Both the position numbers and the translations under genes were made by a program. A stretch of DNA of 64,000 nucleotides, from the NCBI RefSeq assembly GCF_041262565.1, contig NZ_JBGCCJ010000001.1, forward strand, positions 1,426,001 to 1,490,000. Reading direction: 5' to 3'. The DNA is from Leifsonia sp. EB41. GTDB lineage: Bacteria; Actinomycetota; Actinomycetes; Actinomycetales; Microbacteriaceae. A model generated the notes under the pieces. That model ran no database searches. It was not told where the DNA came from and saw nothing but the letters and a program-made list of their open reading frames with translations. Below are positions 37,435 through 46,007 of this stretch, piece by piece (the first letter of the stretch is position 1; the number at the start of each line of letters is the position of its first letter).

Positions 37435-39192
37435 GTGCGACGCCCGAACTATCCCTCAGGTGAGTCCGGCGCCGGCCGGGACGACCGTCCCGAGCCGCCG
37501 ACCGAGATCTTCGGACGCGTGCCCGCAGCCGACCCGCGCCGGCCGGTGCGGGCGACGCGGCCGGCGTCCGGCGTGCCCTCGGGGCGCAACGGTGGGCGCG
37601 CTGCGGGAGCAGGCGCGGCGGCGGGTGCCGGCACCGGCGCCGCTGCTGCGGGAGCGTCCGGCGCGGGAGCCTCCGGCGCGCCCTTCGACCTCTTCGGGCT
37701 GTCCGGCTCGCCCGACCCGGGCCGTGCTGACGGCGGCTTCGGCGACGACGGCTTCGGCGACGGCGGCGAGGGCTCCGGCGGCGGCACCGGCGGCGGCAAG
37801 CCCCCGAAGAAGCACCGCCGCTCCAAGCGCATCATCGCCTGGACCGCGGCCGGGCTGGCCGTGCTCCTCGTGGTGCTCGGCGGCTATGCCGCGTACAGCT
37901 ACTTCCGCTTCGTCGGCGGCGTGAGCCACGTCAACGTCATCAACAAGACCGGCAACGACGTGGACGGCGCGGACCAGAACATCCTGCTCGTCGGCGACGA
38001 CCACCGCCCGGACAACGCGACGCAGGCGGAGCTGAACCAGCTCAGCACCACCGCGGACGGCGGCGGCACCAACACGGACACGATGATGATCCTGCACATC
38101 CCGGCCAACGGGAAGTCGGCGACGCTCGTCTCCCTCCCCCGCGACTCCTGGGTGAACGTGCCCGGCCACGGGATGAACAAGCTCAACGCGGCGTTCTCGC
38201 TCGGCAACGGCGGCAGCGACCCGACCAGCGGAGCCAAGCTGCTCATCCAGACGGTGCAGAACCTCACCGGGCTGTCGATCGACCACTACGTGCGCGTCTC
38301 CCTGCTCGGCTTCTACACGATCGCGAAGGCCCTCGGGCCGGTGCAGGTGTGCCTCAACAACGCGGTGAACGACCCGTACTCCGGCGCGAACTTCCCGGCC
38401 GGAGTCTCGACGCTCGACGCCCAGCAGGCGCTGTCGTTCGTGCGGCAGCGGCACGGCCTCCCGCGCGGCGACCTCGACCGGGTCGTGCGTCAGCAGTACT
38501 TCCTGTCGGTGGAGGCGCACAAGTTCCTGTCCGCCGGGACCCTGCTGAACCCGGGCAAGCTCACGAGCGCTCTCGACGCGATCAGCGGATCGCTGGAGAC
38601 CGACCCCGGGCTGAACTTCCTCCAGCTCGCGGCCCAGATGCAGGGGCTCACCGGCGGCAAGATCCAGTCGGCGACCATCCCGATCTCGGGCACGCCGACC
38701 ATCACGGTCGACGGCTCCGACCTGTCGATCGTCCAGGTGGACACCGCCGCGATGCCCGCGTTCATCAAGAGCCTGACGGGCACGCCGTCCGCCTACGACA
38801 GCGCGAAGGCGGCCAAGCCGTCCGACACGAAGGTGACCGTGCTCAACGGCGGCAGCATGAACGGCGCGGCGGGAACGGCGACGCAGACGTTCACCGCGGC
38901 GGGCTTCAAGACCGGCACCCCCGGCGACGCGAGCTCGCAGCAGACGACGACCATCCAGTACCCGTCCGGCCAGGAGTCGCAGGCCAAGGCCGTCGCCGCC
39001 CTGATCCCGGGCGCCGCAGTGCAGGAGACCGGCAGCGTGAAGGGCGTCACCGTCGTCCTCGGCGACGACGGCCTGATGCCGACCGCGCCCGGAGCGGCCG
39101 CCACCGGCGGCAGCGCTCCCGCCGCCCCGGCCCCGGCCCCCACGCACTCCGGCCCGACGACCAACTACTCCAGCACCGTCTGCATCAACTGA
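37435..39192 (+). CDS. LytR-CpsA-Psr (LCP) family glycopolymer ligase
   Basis: A 585-residue protein. A disordered Gly/Ala/Pro-rich cytoplasmic part (residues 1-130) precedes a single membrane helix (IIAWTAAGLAVLLVVLGGYAA). The LCP domain holds the Asp/Arg residues TDTMMILHI and VSLPRDSWVNVPGHG, plus LSFVRQRHGLPRGDLDRVVRQQ. A LytR_C domain follows (residues 460-545, KVTVLNGGSMNGAAGTATQ). It attaches wall polymers to peptidoglycan outside the membrane. The GTG start has a TAGCGT box 6 bases upstream and no ribosome binding site. Confidence 0.93.
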   Translation: MRRPNYPSGESGAGRDDRPEPPTEIFGRVPAADPRRPVRATRPASGVPSGRNGGRAAGAGAAAGAGTGAAAAGASGAGASGAPFDLFGLSGSPDPGRADGGFGDDGFGDGGEGSGGGTGGGKPPKKHRRSKRIIAWTAAGLAVLLVVLGGYAAYSYFRFVGGVSHVNVINKTGNDVDGADQNILLVGDDHRPDNATQAELNQLSTTADGGGTNTDTMMILHIPANGKSATLVSLPRDSWVNVPGHGMNKLNAAFSLGNGGSDPTSGAKLLIQTVQNLTGLSIDHYVRVSLLGFYTIAKALGPVQVCLNNAVNDPYSGANFPAGVSTLDAQQALSFVRQRHGLPRGDLDRVVRQQYFLSVEAHKFLSAGTLLNPGKLTSALDAISGSLETDPGLNFLQLAAQMQGLTGGKIQSATIPISGTPTITVDGSDLSIVQVDTAAMPAFIKSLTGTPSAYDSAKAAKPSDTKVTVLNGGSMNGAAGTATQTFTAAGFKTGTPGDASSQQTTTIQYPSGQESQAKAVAALIPGAAVQETGSVKGVTVVLGDDGLMPTAPGAAATGGSAPAAPAPAPTHSGPTTNYSSTVCIN

Positions 39193-39209
39193 CCTCCGCA
39201 GCCATCAGT

Positions 39210-39259
39210 CCCGGAGTTGTGTACGTCCGCACACGGCGTGTCGCGTACATGACTCCGGG
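39210..39259. terminator. Inverted repeat between converging LCP and pyruvate oxidase genes
   Basis: CCCGGAGTTGTGTACG (39210-39225) and CGTACATGACTCCGGG (39244-39259) pair at 14 of 16 positions, with a small ACAC/GTGT stem inside. The likely role is bidirectional termination. It does not share the GAGGGG arm. Confidence 0.7.
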
Positions 39260-39273
39260 AGAGATTGCGTGGA

Positions 39274-41007
39274 TCAGTCGAAGAGGCGGCGGAAGACGTT
39301 GGTGTCGGCGAGGTCGATGAGTTCGTCGCCGCGGCCGGACATGATGGTGCGGAGCGCGTAGAGGGTGAAGCCCTTCACCTGCTCGGCGGTGATCGCGGGC
39401 GGGATGCTGAGCTCCTGACGGGCGGTCACCACGTCCACCAGGGCGGGGCCGTCGTGGGCGAGCGCCGTGCGGAGGGCGCTCTCCAGCTCGTCCGGCTTCT
39501 CGACCCGCTGGCCGTGGATGCCGATCGCCTGCGCGACGCGGGCGAAGTCCGGGTTCTCGAGGCCCGTGCCGTAGTTGACGAAGCCCGCGGCCTTCATCTC
39601 GACCTCCACGAAGTTCAGCGAGGAGTTGTTGAAGACCACGATCTTGACCGGCAGCTTCATCTGCACCAGCGTCAGGAGCTCCCCCATCAGCATCGCGAGG
39701 CCGCCGTCGCCCGCCAGTGCGATCACCTGTCGCCCGGGGAACGCCGCCTGCGCACCGATCGAGTGCGACAGGGCGTTGGCCATGCTGCCGTGGCTGAACG
39801 AGCCGATCAGCCGGCGAGAGCCGTTCATCCGCAGGTAGCGGGCCGCCCAGACCACGGGCGAGCCGACGTCCGGGATGTACACGGCGTCCTCGCTGGAGAG
39901 CTCGCTGATCAGCCGCGCGACGTACTGCGGGTGGATGGGCGTGCGATTGCGGTCGTTGACGGCCAGCTCGTCGAGGCTCTTGCGCGCCTTCAGGTAGTGC
40001 GAGCGGGAGGCGTCGAGGTGCTTGGTGTCCTTCCGATCGTCCAGCAGCGGGAGGAGCGCCTCCACCGTGTCCTTCACGCTGCCGACCAGCCCGAGGTCGA
40101 TCGGCGTGCGCCTGCCGAGGTTCTCGCCGCGGATGTCGACCTGGATGATCTTCGCCTTGGACGGATAGAACTGCTGATACGGGAAGTCCGTGCCTAACAT
40201 CAGCAGGGCGTCGCACGACTCCATCGCCCGGTAGCCGGAGGAGAAGCCGAGCAGGCCGGTCATGCCCACGTCGTAGGGGTTGTCGTACTCGACGAACTCC
40301 TTGCCGCGCATCGCGTGCACGACCGGGGCCCGCAGCGCCCCGGCGATGTCGATGAGCTGCGGGTGGGCGCCCTCGACGCCGGCGCCCGCGAGGATCGTGA
40401 CCTTCTTGGCGGCGTTCAGGATGTCCGCCGCGGCCCTCAGCTCGCCGTCGGTCGGCCGGGTCACGCGCGGCGAGTACCGGATCGGCGCCGACGGTTTGCG
40501 GCCGACGCTGTCCGCGAGGAAGATCTCGCCGGGGATCACGACCACCGCGACGCCGCGACGCTCGATGGCCGTGCGCATCGCGATCTCCAGCACGCGGGGC
40601 AACTGCTCGGGCATGCTCACGAGCTCGGTGTAGACCGCGGCCTCCCGGAACAGCTCCTGCGGGTGCGTCTCCTGGAAGTAGGTGCTGCCGATCTCCGGCC
40701 CCGGGATCTGCGCGGCGATCGCGAGCACGGGAACCCGGCTGCGGTTGGCGTCGAACAAGCCGTTGATGAGGTGGAGGTTGCCGGGGCCGCAGCTTCCGGC
40801 GCAGACGGCCAGCTCGCCGGTGAGCGCGGCCTCCGCCGCCGCCGCGAACGCCGCGGCCTCCTCGTGCCGCACGTGCTCCCAGGTGACGTCGCCCGCACGG
40901 CGCAGCGCGTCGGTGAAGCCGTTGAGCGAGTCGCCGGGGATGCCGTAGACGCGCTTGACGCCCGCGTCCCGGATGATCTCGACGATGGTGTCGGCGACGG
41001 TGGTCAT
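39274..41007 (-). CDS. poxB: Pyruvate oxidase / pyruvate:quinone dehydrogenase
   Basis: A 577-residue thiamine-diphosphate enzyme. The N-terminus has VKRVYGIPGDSLNGFTDAL and the catalytic Glu in VRHEEAAAFAAAAEA; the ThDP motif GDGGLAMLMGELLTLVQMKLPVKIVVFNN lies near residue 430. The middle domain (LRAAADILNAAKKVTILAGAGVEGA) matches FAD-dependent PoxB. It converts pyruvate to acetate and CO2 with electrons to quinone or oxygen. GAGGAGGACGCCGC precedes ATG 41007. It is divergent from a TetR gene 148 bases away, which may control it. Confidence 0.92.
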   Translation of the reverse strand: MTTVADTIVEIIRDAGVKRVYGIPGDSLNGFTDALRRAGDVTWEHVRHEEAAAFAAAAEAALTGELAVCAGSCGPGNLHLINGLFDANRSRVPVLAIAAQIPGPEIGSTYFQETHPQELFREAAVYTELVSMPEQLPRVLEIAMRTAIERRGVAVVVIPGEIFLADSVGRKPSAPIRYSPRVTRPTDGELRAAADILNAAKKVTILAGAGVEGAHPQLIDIAGALRAPVVHAMRGKEFVEYDNPYDVGMTGLLGFSSGYRAMESCDALLMLGTDFPYQQFYPSKAKIIQVDIRGENLGRRTPIDLGLVGSVKDTVEALLPLLDDRKDTKHLDASRSHYLKARKSLDELAVNDRNRTPIHPQYVARLISELSSEDAVYIPDVGSPVVWAARYLRMNGSRRLIGSFSHGSMANALSHSIGAQAAFPGRQVIALAGDGGLAMLMGELLTLVQMKLPVKIVVFNNSSLNFVEVEMKAAGFVNYGTGLENPDFARVAQAIGIHGQRVEKPDELESALRTALAHDGPALVDVVTARQELSIPPAITAEQVKGFTLYALRTIMSGRGDELIDLADTNVFRRLFD

Positions 41008-41107
41008 GCGGCGTCCTCCTCGGTCGGCGCGTGCGACGGGTGATCCGGCTGCGGATACGCTCACGCTACTCCGAGGGCGAGTGCCGCGTCTGGTCCCGCG
41101 GCGACCC

Positions 41108-41123
41108 GATTCATGCATCAATC
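41108..41123. promoter_or_regulatory. Candidate operator between poxB and the TetR gene
   Basis: GATT-C-ATGCAT-C-AATC is a 16-bp near-perfect palindrome with one mismatched pair, 33 bases before the TetR start. No other good dyad was seen in the 148-bp gap. Confidence 0.4.
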
Positions 41124-41155
41124 CCATAGCTGCGCCGCATTACTGTGTTCAGGTC

Positions 41156-41788
41156 ATGGTCACGCAGTCTCGCGCCCTCGCCACCCGCGACGCCATCCTC
41201 CGGGGTGCGGCCGAGGTGTTCGGCGCGCGCGGCTACGGGCTGGCCTCCATCTCGGACATCGCGAAGACGGCCGGGCTCACGAAAGGCGCGCTGTACTTCC
41301 ACTTCGCGTCCAAGGATGAGCTGGCGCTCGCGGTGATCGCCGAGCAGCACCGGCGCACGATGGAGGCCTCCAGCGCGATCCTGGCGGAGGGCCGGCCCGC
41401 GCTGGAGACGCTCGTGCTGCTCTGCCGGAGCCTCGGGCGGCAGCTCCTGGAGGACCCGGTGGTGCAAGCCGGCATCCGGCTGACCACCGACGTCGGGACG
41501 GCCGATCAGGCCATCGTCGAGCCGTACGAGGACTGGTTCCGCGCGATCGAGGAGCTGGCCAGGAAGGCGATCGCCGAGGGCGACGTCTCGGAACACGTGG
41601 ACCCCGGGATGTTCGCGCATCTGCTGTCGCCCGCGTTCACGGGAGTGCAGCTCGTGTCGGCGACGCTGACCGGGCGTGCGGACCTCCTGCAGCGCATCCG
41701 GGAACTGTGGATCGTGCTGCTGCCGGGGATCGTGGCGGACGGGCGGCTCGACGCGCTGCGGTCGCTGCCCGACCTCGTCGTCGAGTGA
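41156..41788 (+). CDS. TetR regulator of the butyrolactone-receptor type (ScbR/ArpA-like)
   Basis: A 210-residue regulator. QSRALATRDAILRGAAEVFGARGYGLASISDIAKTAGLTKGALYFHFASKDELALAVIAEQHRR is the close form of ScbR/ArpA receptors; the ligand half has LLEDPVVQAGIRLTTDVGTAD and MFAHLLSPAFTGVQ. In Streptomyces these bind gamma-butyrolactones. No AfsA synthase is in the window. A second such regulator lies at 56653. It is divergent from poxB. The stop lies in a tandem 13-bp repeat (41783-41808). Confidence 0.87.
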   Translation: MVTQSRALATRDAILRGAAEVFGARGYGLASISDIAKTAGLTKGALYFHFASKDELALAVIAEQHRRTMEASSAILAEGRPALETLVLLCRSLGRQLLEDPVVQAGIRLTTDVGTADQAIVEPYEDWFRAIEELARKAIAEGDVSEHVDPGMFAHLLSPAFTGVQLVSATLTGRADLLQRIRELWIVLLPGIVADGRLDALRSLPDLVVE

Positions 41789-41828
41789 ACTCGTGGAGTG
41801 AACTCGTGGAGGGCGTCCCTCCGGGAAC

Positions 41829-41884
41829 CGCCCGACCGACATCCCCCCAGTGGTCGCCGTTGCGAACTGTACGTCGGTCGGGCG
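41829..41884 (+). terminator. 12-bp hairpin after the ScbR-like gene
   Basis: CGCCCGACCGAC (41829-41840) and its exact complement (41873-41884) enclose 32 bases. It is 40 bases after the TetR stop. The rest of the 250-bp gap to the DUF3566 gene holds a TAGACT -10 box at 41975-41980 and no gene. Confidence 0.55.
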
Positions 41885-42038
41885 TTCGCCCCCGCACGGC
41901 CATATTACATGCATAACCGGTCGATCGGTTTGTTTCGACGCCCGGTCGCTCCGGGTTCCTGCAAGCGTGCCGGTTAGACTCGCCGGATGGGGGAGCCGCG
42001 CGAGCGGTTCGAGAGCAGCAGCACCGGGGAGGTCGCCG

Positions 42039-42416
42039 ATGTCGGCACGGACGAAGCAGAAGAAGCGCGCGACGATGCGCCTCGTCTACATCGACTTCTG
42101 GTCCGCGCTGAAGATGTCGTTCCTGATCAGTGTCGTGCTGGCGGCCGTAACCGTCGTGCTCACGCTGCTCGGCTGGTCGGTGCTCGACAAGGTCGGGCTG
42201 GTCGGCTCGATGACGACGTTCCTGGAGAGCATCGCGGGCGCGCAGGGCGCCTCCCTCGTCGCCGGCCTGACCTTCGGCAACGTGATGATGTTCACGCTCG
42301 TGGTGTCGCTGCTGGAGGTCATCGTCGTGTCCTCGCTCGGGGCGATCTTCGCGGCGCTGTTCAACCTGGCGACCACCGTCGTCGGCGGGTGGAAGGTCAC
42401 GTTCGGGAGCGACTAG
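42039..42416 (+). CDS. DUF3566 membrane protein
   Basis: A 125-residue DUF3566 protein. LVYIDFWSALKMSFLISVVLAAVTVVLTLLGWSVL forms the first helix and FTLVVSLLEVIVVSSLGAIFAALFNLATTVVGGWKVTF the second with the family's ending. DUF3566 proteins are normally near gyrA in actinobacteria; this copy stands elsewhere. GGGGAGG lies 6 bases before ATG. Its end overlaps the converging BioQ-like gene by 20 bases. Confidence 0.87.
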   Translation: MSARTKQKKRATMRLVYIDFWSALKMSFLISVVLAAVTVVLTLLGWSVLDKVGLVGSMTTFLESIAGAQGASLVAGLTFGNVMMFTLVVSLLEVIVVSSLGAIFAALFNLATTVVGGWKVTFGSD

Positions 42417-43047
42417 CCCCTGCGGTTCCGGCGGCTTCCGAGGCATCCTCGTCGGTCGCGAGGCGCTGGAGACCGCCCACGAGGAGTCCCACCCCGAACG
42501 CGAACGCGGCGGCGGAGTCCCCCTCGTCGAGCGGGTCGGCGGCCTCCCCCGTCGCCAGCACACCGATGCTGTCGAACTGCATCCGCTGCTGCTCGTGGGA
42601 GACGTGACCGAGCACGAAGTGCAGGAGCGCCGTGGCGGCGCGGCCGGACGTCTCGGCGTCGAAGCCTCCCGAGCGGACGGCGGCCTCCAGGCGCTGCTGG
42701 GCCGGGGCGGCGCCGAGGCCGAGCGCGGCGGTGCTGGCGACGACCTCCGCGCCGTCGCGGTAAGCGAGCAGCGCGTCGCGGAGGGCGGCGGCCTCGGCGC
42801 GCACCCGGTCGGGCCAGGACACCTCGGCTGAGGTGACGGCGGCGCGGCCGACGATGCGGTCGGCGAGCTCGGCCAGGAGGGTCTGCTTGTTCGGGAAATG
42901 CCAGTAGAGCGCGCTGGGTTGCACGTCGAGCGCGGCGGCGAGGCGGCGCATGGTGAGGTCGGGGAGGCCGTAGTCGTCGAGGATGCGGAGGGCCGTCTCG
43001 GCCACGTCGTCGCGGCTGTGCCTGCGTGCGCTTTCGTTTCCCGTCAC
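42397..43047 (-). CDS. bioQ: BioQ-like TetR repressor of biotin genes
   Basis: A 216-residue TetR protein. Helix-turn-helix: LTMRRLAAALDVQPSALYWHFPNKQTLLAELADRIVG; the C-terminal half is of the TetR_C type (ALLHFVLGHVSHEQQRMQFDSIGV). It is divergent from bioY and the 56-bp gap holds two TGAAC-N3-GTTCA palindromes, which fit the BioQ box described for corynebacteria and mycobacteria. Hence the BioQ call. The GTG start is probably leaderless: TATAGT ends 6 bases before it. Confidence 0.8.
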   Translation of the reverse strand: MTGNESARRHSRDDVAETALRILDDYGLPDLTMRRLAAALDVQPSALYWHFPNKQTLLAELADRIVGRAAVTSAEVSWPDRVRAEAAALRDALLAYRDGAEVVASTAALGLGAAPAQQRLEAAVRSGGFDAETSGRAATALLHFVLGHVSHEQQRMQFDSIGVLATGEAADPLDEGDSAAAFAFGVGLLVGGLQRLATDEDASEAAGTAGASRSRT

Positions 43048-43050
43048 GGT

Positions 43051-43088
43051 TTCACTATAGTGAACGCTGTTCAGGTGAACAGTGTTCA
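43051..43088. promoter_or_regulatory. Divergent BioQ operators and back-to-back -10 boxes
   Basis: TTCACTATAGTGAA (43051-43064) is a perfect palindrome and gives TATAGT on both strands. TGAACGCTGTTCA (43061-43073) and TGAACAGTGTTCA (43076-43088) are perfect TGAAC-N3-GTTCA sites 15 bases apart. Repressor bound here would block both the bioQ and bioY transcripts. Confidence 0.82.
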
Positions 43089-43103
43089 GGTAAAGGAATC
43101 CCG

Positions 43104-43781
43104 ATGACCGACTCCCCCCGCACCACCTCCGCCACGCCCGCGACCGCAGAGAGCGCGGCCTCCCGGCCCGCGACAGCCCGCCCCGCCCGCCGCGGCCTCG
43201 ACGCGACCGACATCGCGCGCGTCGCCGTCGTCGCCGCGATCGTCGCCGTCCTCGGCCTCCCCGGCGGCTTCACCGTGTTCGGCGCGGTGCCGATCACCGC
43301 GCAGACGCTCGGCGTGATGCTCGCGGGCGCACTGCTCGGGCCGTGGCTGGGCGCGCTGTCGATGACCGTGCTGCTCGCCCTCGTCGCCGCCGGACTCCCC
43401 CTGCTGGCCGGTGGCCGCGGCGGCATCGGCGTGTTCGTCGGGCCGTCGGCCGGATACCTGTTCGGCTGGATCGTCGGCGCCGCCGTCATCGGCCTCATCG
43501 TCCACGCCGGCAATCGCAAGCCCGTCGTCTGGCGCACGTTCGTCGGCGTCGTGGTGGGCGGCATCGGCGTGGTGTACGCGTTCGGCATCCCCGTGCAGGC
43601 GTTTGTCCTGCGGCTGCCGCTCGGTCAGGCCGCGTTCCTGAGCCTCGGCTTCGTGCCGGGCGACCTCATCAAGGCTGTGCTCGCGACCGCGATCGTGGCG
43701 ACACTGGTCCGTGCGTACCCGCGCGCGTTCCGGCGCACCTGGGCTCCGGCTCGCCGTCGGGACGACGCTCCCGCCGCATGA
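43104..43781 (+). CDS. bioY: Biotin transporter substrate-binding subunit BioY
   Basis: A 225-residue membrane protein, the S-component of the biotin ECF transporter. Conserved BioY features: GLPGGFTVFGAVPITAQTLGVMLAGALLGPWLGALSM, AAGLPLLAGGRGGIGVFVGPSAGYLFGWIVGA and the C-terminal FVPGDLIKAVLA. It has a polar N-terminal tail of about 30 residues. AAGGAA precedes ATG. First gene of a six-gene operon, whose stops and starts overlap throughout; it is likely repressed by BioQ when biotin is present. Confidence 0.94.
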   Translation: MTDSPRTTSATPATAESAASRPATARPARRGLDATDIARVAVVAAIVAVLGLPGGFTVFGAVPITAQTLGVMLAGALLGPWLGALSMTVLLALVAAGLPLLAGGRGGIGVFVGPSAGYLFGWIVGAAVIGLIVHAGNRKPVVWRTFVGVVVGGIGVVYAFGIPVQAFVLRLPLGQAAFLSLGFVPGDLIKAVLATAIVATLVRAYPRAFRRTWAPARRRDDAPAA

Positions 43782-44896
43782 CCCGGATCGTCCCGCTGCG
43801 CGACGACGACCCCGCCCTCATGGAGCTGCTCCGGGAGGCGCGGTCGGCCGGCGACGTCCCGCTCGTGGTCGACGGCCGACGTCCGGCCTCGCACCTGGCC
43901 GCGGCCGTGGACGCGGCGTCGCACGCGGATCTCGAGGGCCCTGACGGGTCCGACCGGATCGGCTGGGCGTCGCTGACCTCCGGCAGCAGCGGGCCGCCGC
44001 GGATCGTCCTGCGGAGTCACGCGTCGTGGGCGTCGTCGTTCGCGGCGGTGGCCGGGCTGCTGGGCGGCGGAGAGACGGTCGCCCTCCCGGCGCCGGCGTC
44101 GTCGTCGCTGACGCTGTTCTCGCTCGCGCACGCGCTCGACGGCGGCCCGCGGGCGGTGCTCGACGGCGGCGCCGCCGACTGCTTCCACGGCACCCCCGAG
44201 GCGCTGCGCCGGCTGCTGGAGTCGGGCGCCGCGTCCGGCATCCGGTCCGCGCTGGTCGGCGGCTCCCACCTCGACCCGGCGCTGCGGGCGCGGGCCGAGG
44301 CGGAGGGGATGCGCGTGACCGCGTACTACGGGGCGGCGGAGCTATCCTTCGTCGCCGTCGACCACGGCGACGGGCTCGTGCCGTTCCCGGGAGTCGAGCT
44401 GAGCGTGCGCGACGGCGAGCTGTGGGTGCGCTCGCCGTACGTGGCCCGCGGCTACGCCGGTGCGCCCGGCCCGCTGCGCCGCGACGGCGCCTGGGCGACA
44501 GTCGGCGACCGTGCAGAGCTGGTGCGTGCGGCGGACGGCGGCGAGCGCGTCCGTCTGCTGGGCCGCGCGGACGGCGCGATCCTCAGTGCGTCCGCCACGA
44601 TCGTGCCGGACGAGGTGGAGGCCGCGCTGCGTTCGGTGCCCGGCGTGCGCGACGCGGTGGTGTTCGGGCTCCCGACCGGCCGCGTCGGCGCGCTCGTCGC
44701 CGCGCTCGTGGAGCCGGACGGCAGCCTCCCGTCGCTGGCCACGCTGCGAGCGGCGGCTGCCGAACGCCTCGCGCCCGCCCATCGTCCACGCCGCTGGTAC
44801 GCTGCCGAGTTGCCGCGGACCGCCGCGGGGAAGCCGGCGCGTGCGGAGGCCGTACGTCGGGTGCTGGATGGGGAGGTGCGGCCGATTGAACACTGA
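43778..44896 (+). CDS. Short adenylate-forming acyl-CoA ligase in the biotin operon
   Basis: A 372-residue AMP-binding enzyme. Motifs: LTSGSSGPPR (P-loop, final Lys as Arg, at about residue 66), YYGAAELSFVA (A5), ATVGDRAEL (A7), LLGRADGAILSASATIVPDEVEAAL (A8) and LPRTAAGKPAR with the catalytic Lys (A10). It lacks about 80-100 N-terminal residues of usual ligases, similar to MenE-like short forms. It may activate a carboxylic acid to AMP and CoA ester. Its ATG overlaps the bioY stop (ATGA). The operon suggests a pimelate-like or fatty acid substrate, but that is inference. Confidence 0.82.
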   Translation: MTRIVPLRDDDPALMELLREARSAGDVPLVVDGRRPASHLAAAVDAASHADLEGPDGSDRIGWASLTSGSSGPPRIVLRSHASWASSFAAVAGLLGGGETVALPAPASSSLTLFSLAHALDGGPRAVLDGGAADCFHGTPEALRRLLESGAASGIRSALVGGSHLDPALRARAEAEGMRVTAYYGAAELSFVAVDHGDGLVPFPGVELSVRDGELWVRSPYVARGYAGAPGPLRRDGAWATVGDRAELVRAADGGERVRLLGRADGAILSASATIVPDEVEAALRSVPGVRDAVVFGLPTGRVGALVAALVEPDGSLPSLATLRAAAAERLAPAHRPRRWYAAELPRTAAGKPARAEAVRRVLDGEVRPIEH

Positions 44897-46007
44897 GACC
44901 CCCGTCATCGTCGCCGCCCGCCGCACACCCATCGGCACCCGCGGCCGCGCCCTGGCGAGCCTGCGCGTGGAGGAGCTCGCGGCGCCGGTCCTCCGAGCCG
45001 CCCTGTCCGATGCGTCGAGCGCGACAGGCGCGCCGATCCAGGTCGCGGACGTCCTCCTCGGCAACTGCATGGGTCCCGGCGGCAACCCGGCGCGCGTGGC
45101 GGCCCTCGCCGCCGGGCTGGACCCCGCGATCCCGGGCGGCACCGTCGACCGGCAGTGCGGCAGCGGGCTGGCCGCGATCCTCGACGCGGCCACCGCGATC
45201 CGGGCGGGCGACCGGAGGCCGCGGCTCGCCGGGGGCGTGGAGAGCGCCTCCACCGCGCCCGTCCGCTCGGTCGACGGAGTCGCCTACGACCGGGCGCCGT
45301 TCGCGCCGGACGGCTTCCCGGATCCCGACATGGTCCGGGCCGCGGAGGACCTGGCCGCGCACGACGGCATCCCGCGGTCGCGGCTCGACGCCCACGCCGC
45401 GCGCAGCCACGAGCGGGCCCGCGCCGCGCAGGCTGGCGGCCGGTTCCGGGATGAGCTGGTGCCGCTGGCCGGGCTCGACCGGGACGACGCGATCGGCGGG
45501 GCCGAGCGGCTGCTCACCCGGCTGCCCGCGCTGTTCCCCGGCGGCGTGCTCACGGCCGGGACCTCGACCCGGATCGGCGACGGAGCCGCTGCGGTCGTCG
45601 TGGCCCCGGCCGGCGCAGCGCCCGGACTCGCGGTGCTGGCCGGCGCGGTCGTCGGCTGCGACCCCGCGCTGCCCGGGATCGGCGCCGCTCCGGCGATCCT
45701 CTCCGCGCTGGAGCGAGCGGGTGTCACCTCGCGGGAGATCGTAGCGTTCGAGCTCGTGGAGGCGTTCGCGTCGCAGAGCATCGCGGTGCTGGAGCGCGTC
45801 GGCGTCGAGGAGGACGACCCCCGCGTCTGCGCCGACGGCGGCGCGCTGGCGCTCGGCCACCCGTGGGGCGCGAGCGGAGCGGTGGCCGTGGTGCGGCTGT
45901 TCAGCCGGCTCGTGCGCGGCGGGGCTCCGGCGGGGACCCTCGGGGTGGCCGCCGCGTCGGTCGGCGGCGGGCTGGGTGTGGCGGCCGTGTTCGAGGTGGT
46001 GCGATGA
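44886..46007 (+). CDS. Thiolase-family protein with altered active site
   Basis: A 373-residue thiolase fold protein. The acylated Cys is kept in VDRQCGSGLAAI and the His in LGHPWGASGAV. Three other sites differ from the family: AGN is AGT, NEAF is VEAF, and the second catalytic Cys (CxGxG) is Ser in AAASVGGGLG. Such a protein may not run the normal thiolysis or Claisen reaction. TTG 44886 is chosen: GGGGAGG lies 10 bases upstream. It overlaps the ligase end by 11 bases and the bioM start by 4. Confidence 0.85.
   Translation: MNTETPVIVAARRTPIGTRGRALASLRVEELAAPVLRAALSDASSATGAPIQVADVLLGNCMGPGGNPARVAALAAGLDPAIPGGTVDRQCGSGLAAILDAATAIRAGDRRPRLAGGVESASTAPVRSVDGVAYDRAPFAPDGFPDPDMVRAAEDLAAHDGIPRSRLDAHAARSHERARAAQAGGRFRDELVPLAGLDRDDAIGGAERLLTRLPALFPGGVLTAGTSTRIGDGAAAVVVAPAGAAPGLAVLAGAVVGCDPALPGIGAAPAILSALERAGVTSREIVAFELVEAFASQSIAVLERVGVEEDDPRVCADGGALALGHPWGASGAVAVVRLFSRLVRGGAPAGTLGVAAASVGGGLGVAAVFEVVR

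Noticed and set aside
41987-42607. 206-codon plus-strand frame starting 6 bases after a TAGACT box
   Set aside because: It overlaps the DUF3566 gene out of frame and continues into the opposite gene. The DUF3566 frame has a good ribosome binding site and family motifs.
43048-43103. Biotin or other metabolite riboswitch before bioY
   Set aside because: The leader is too short to fold an aptamer, and the palindromes fit protein operators.
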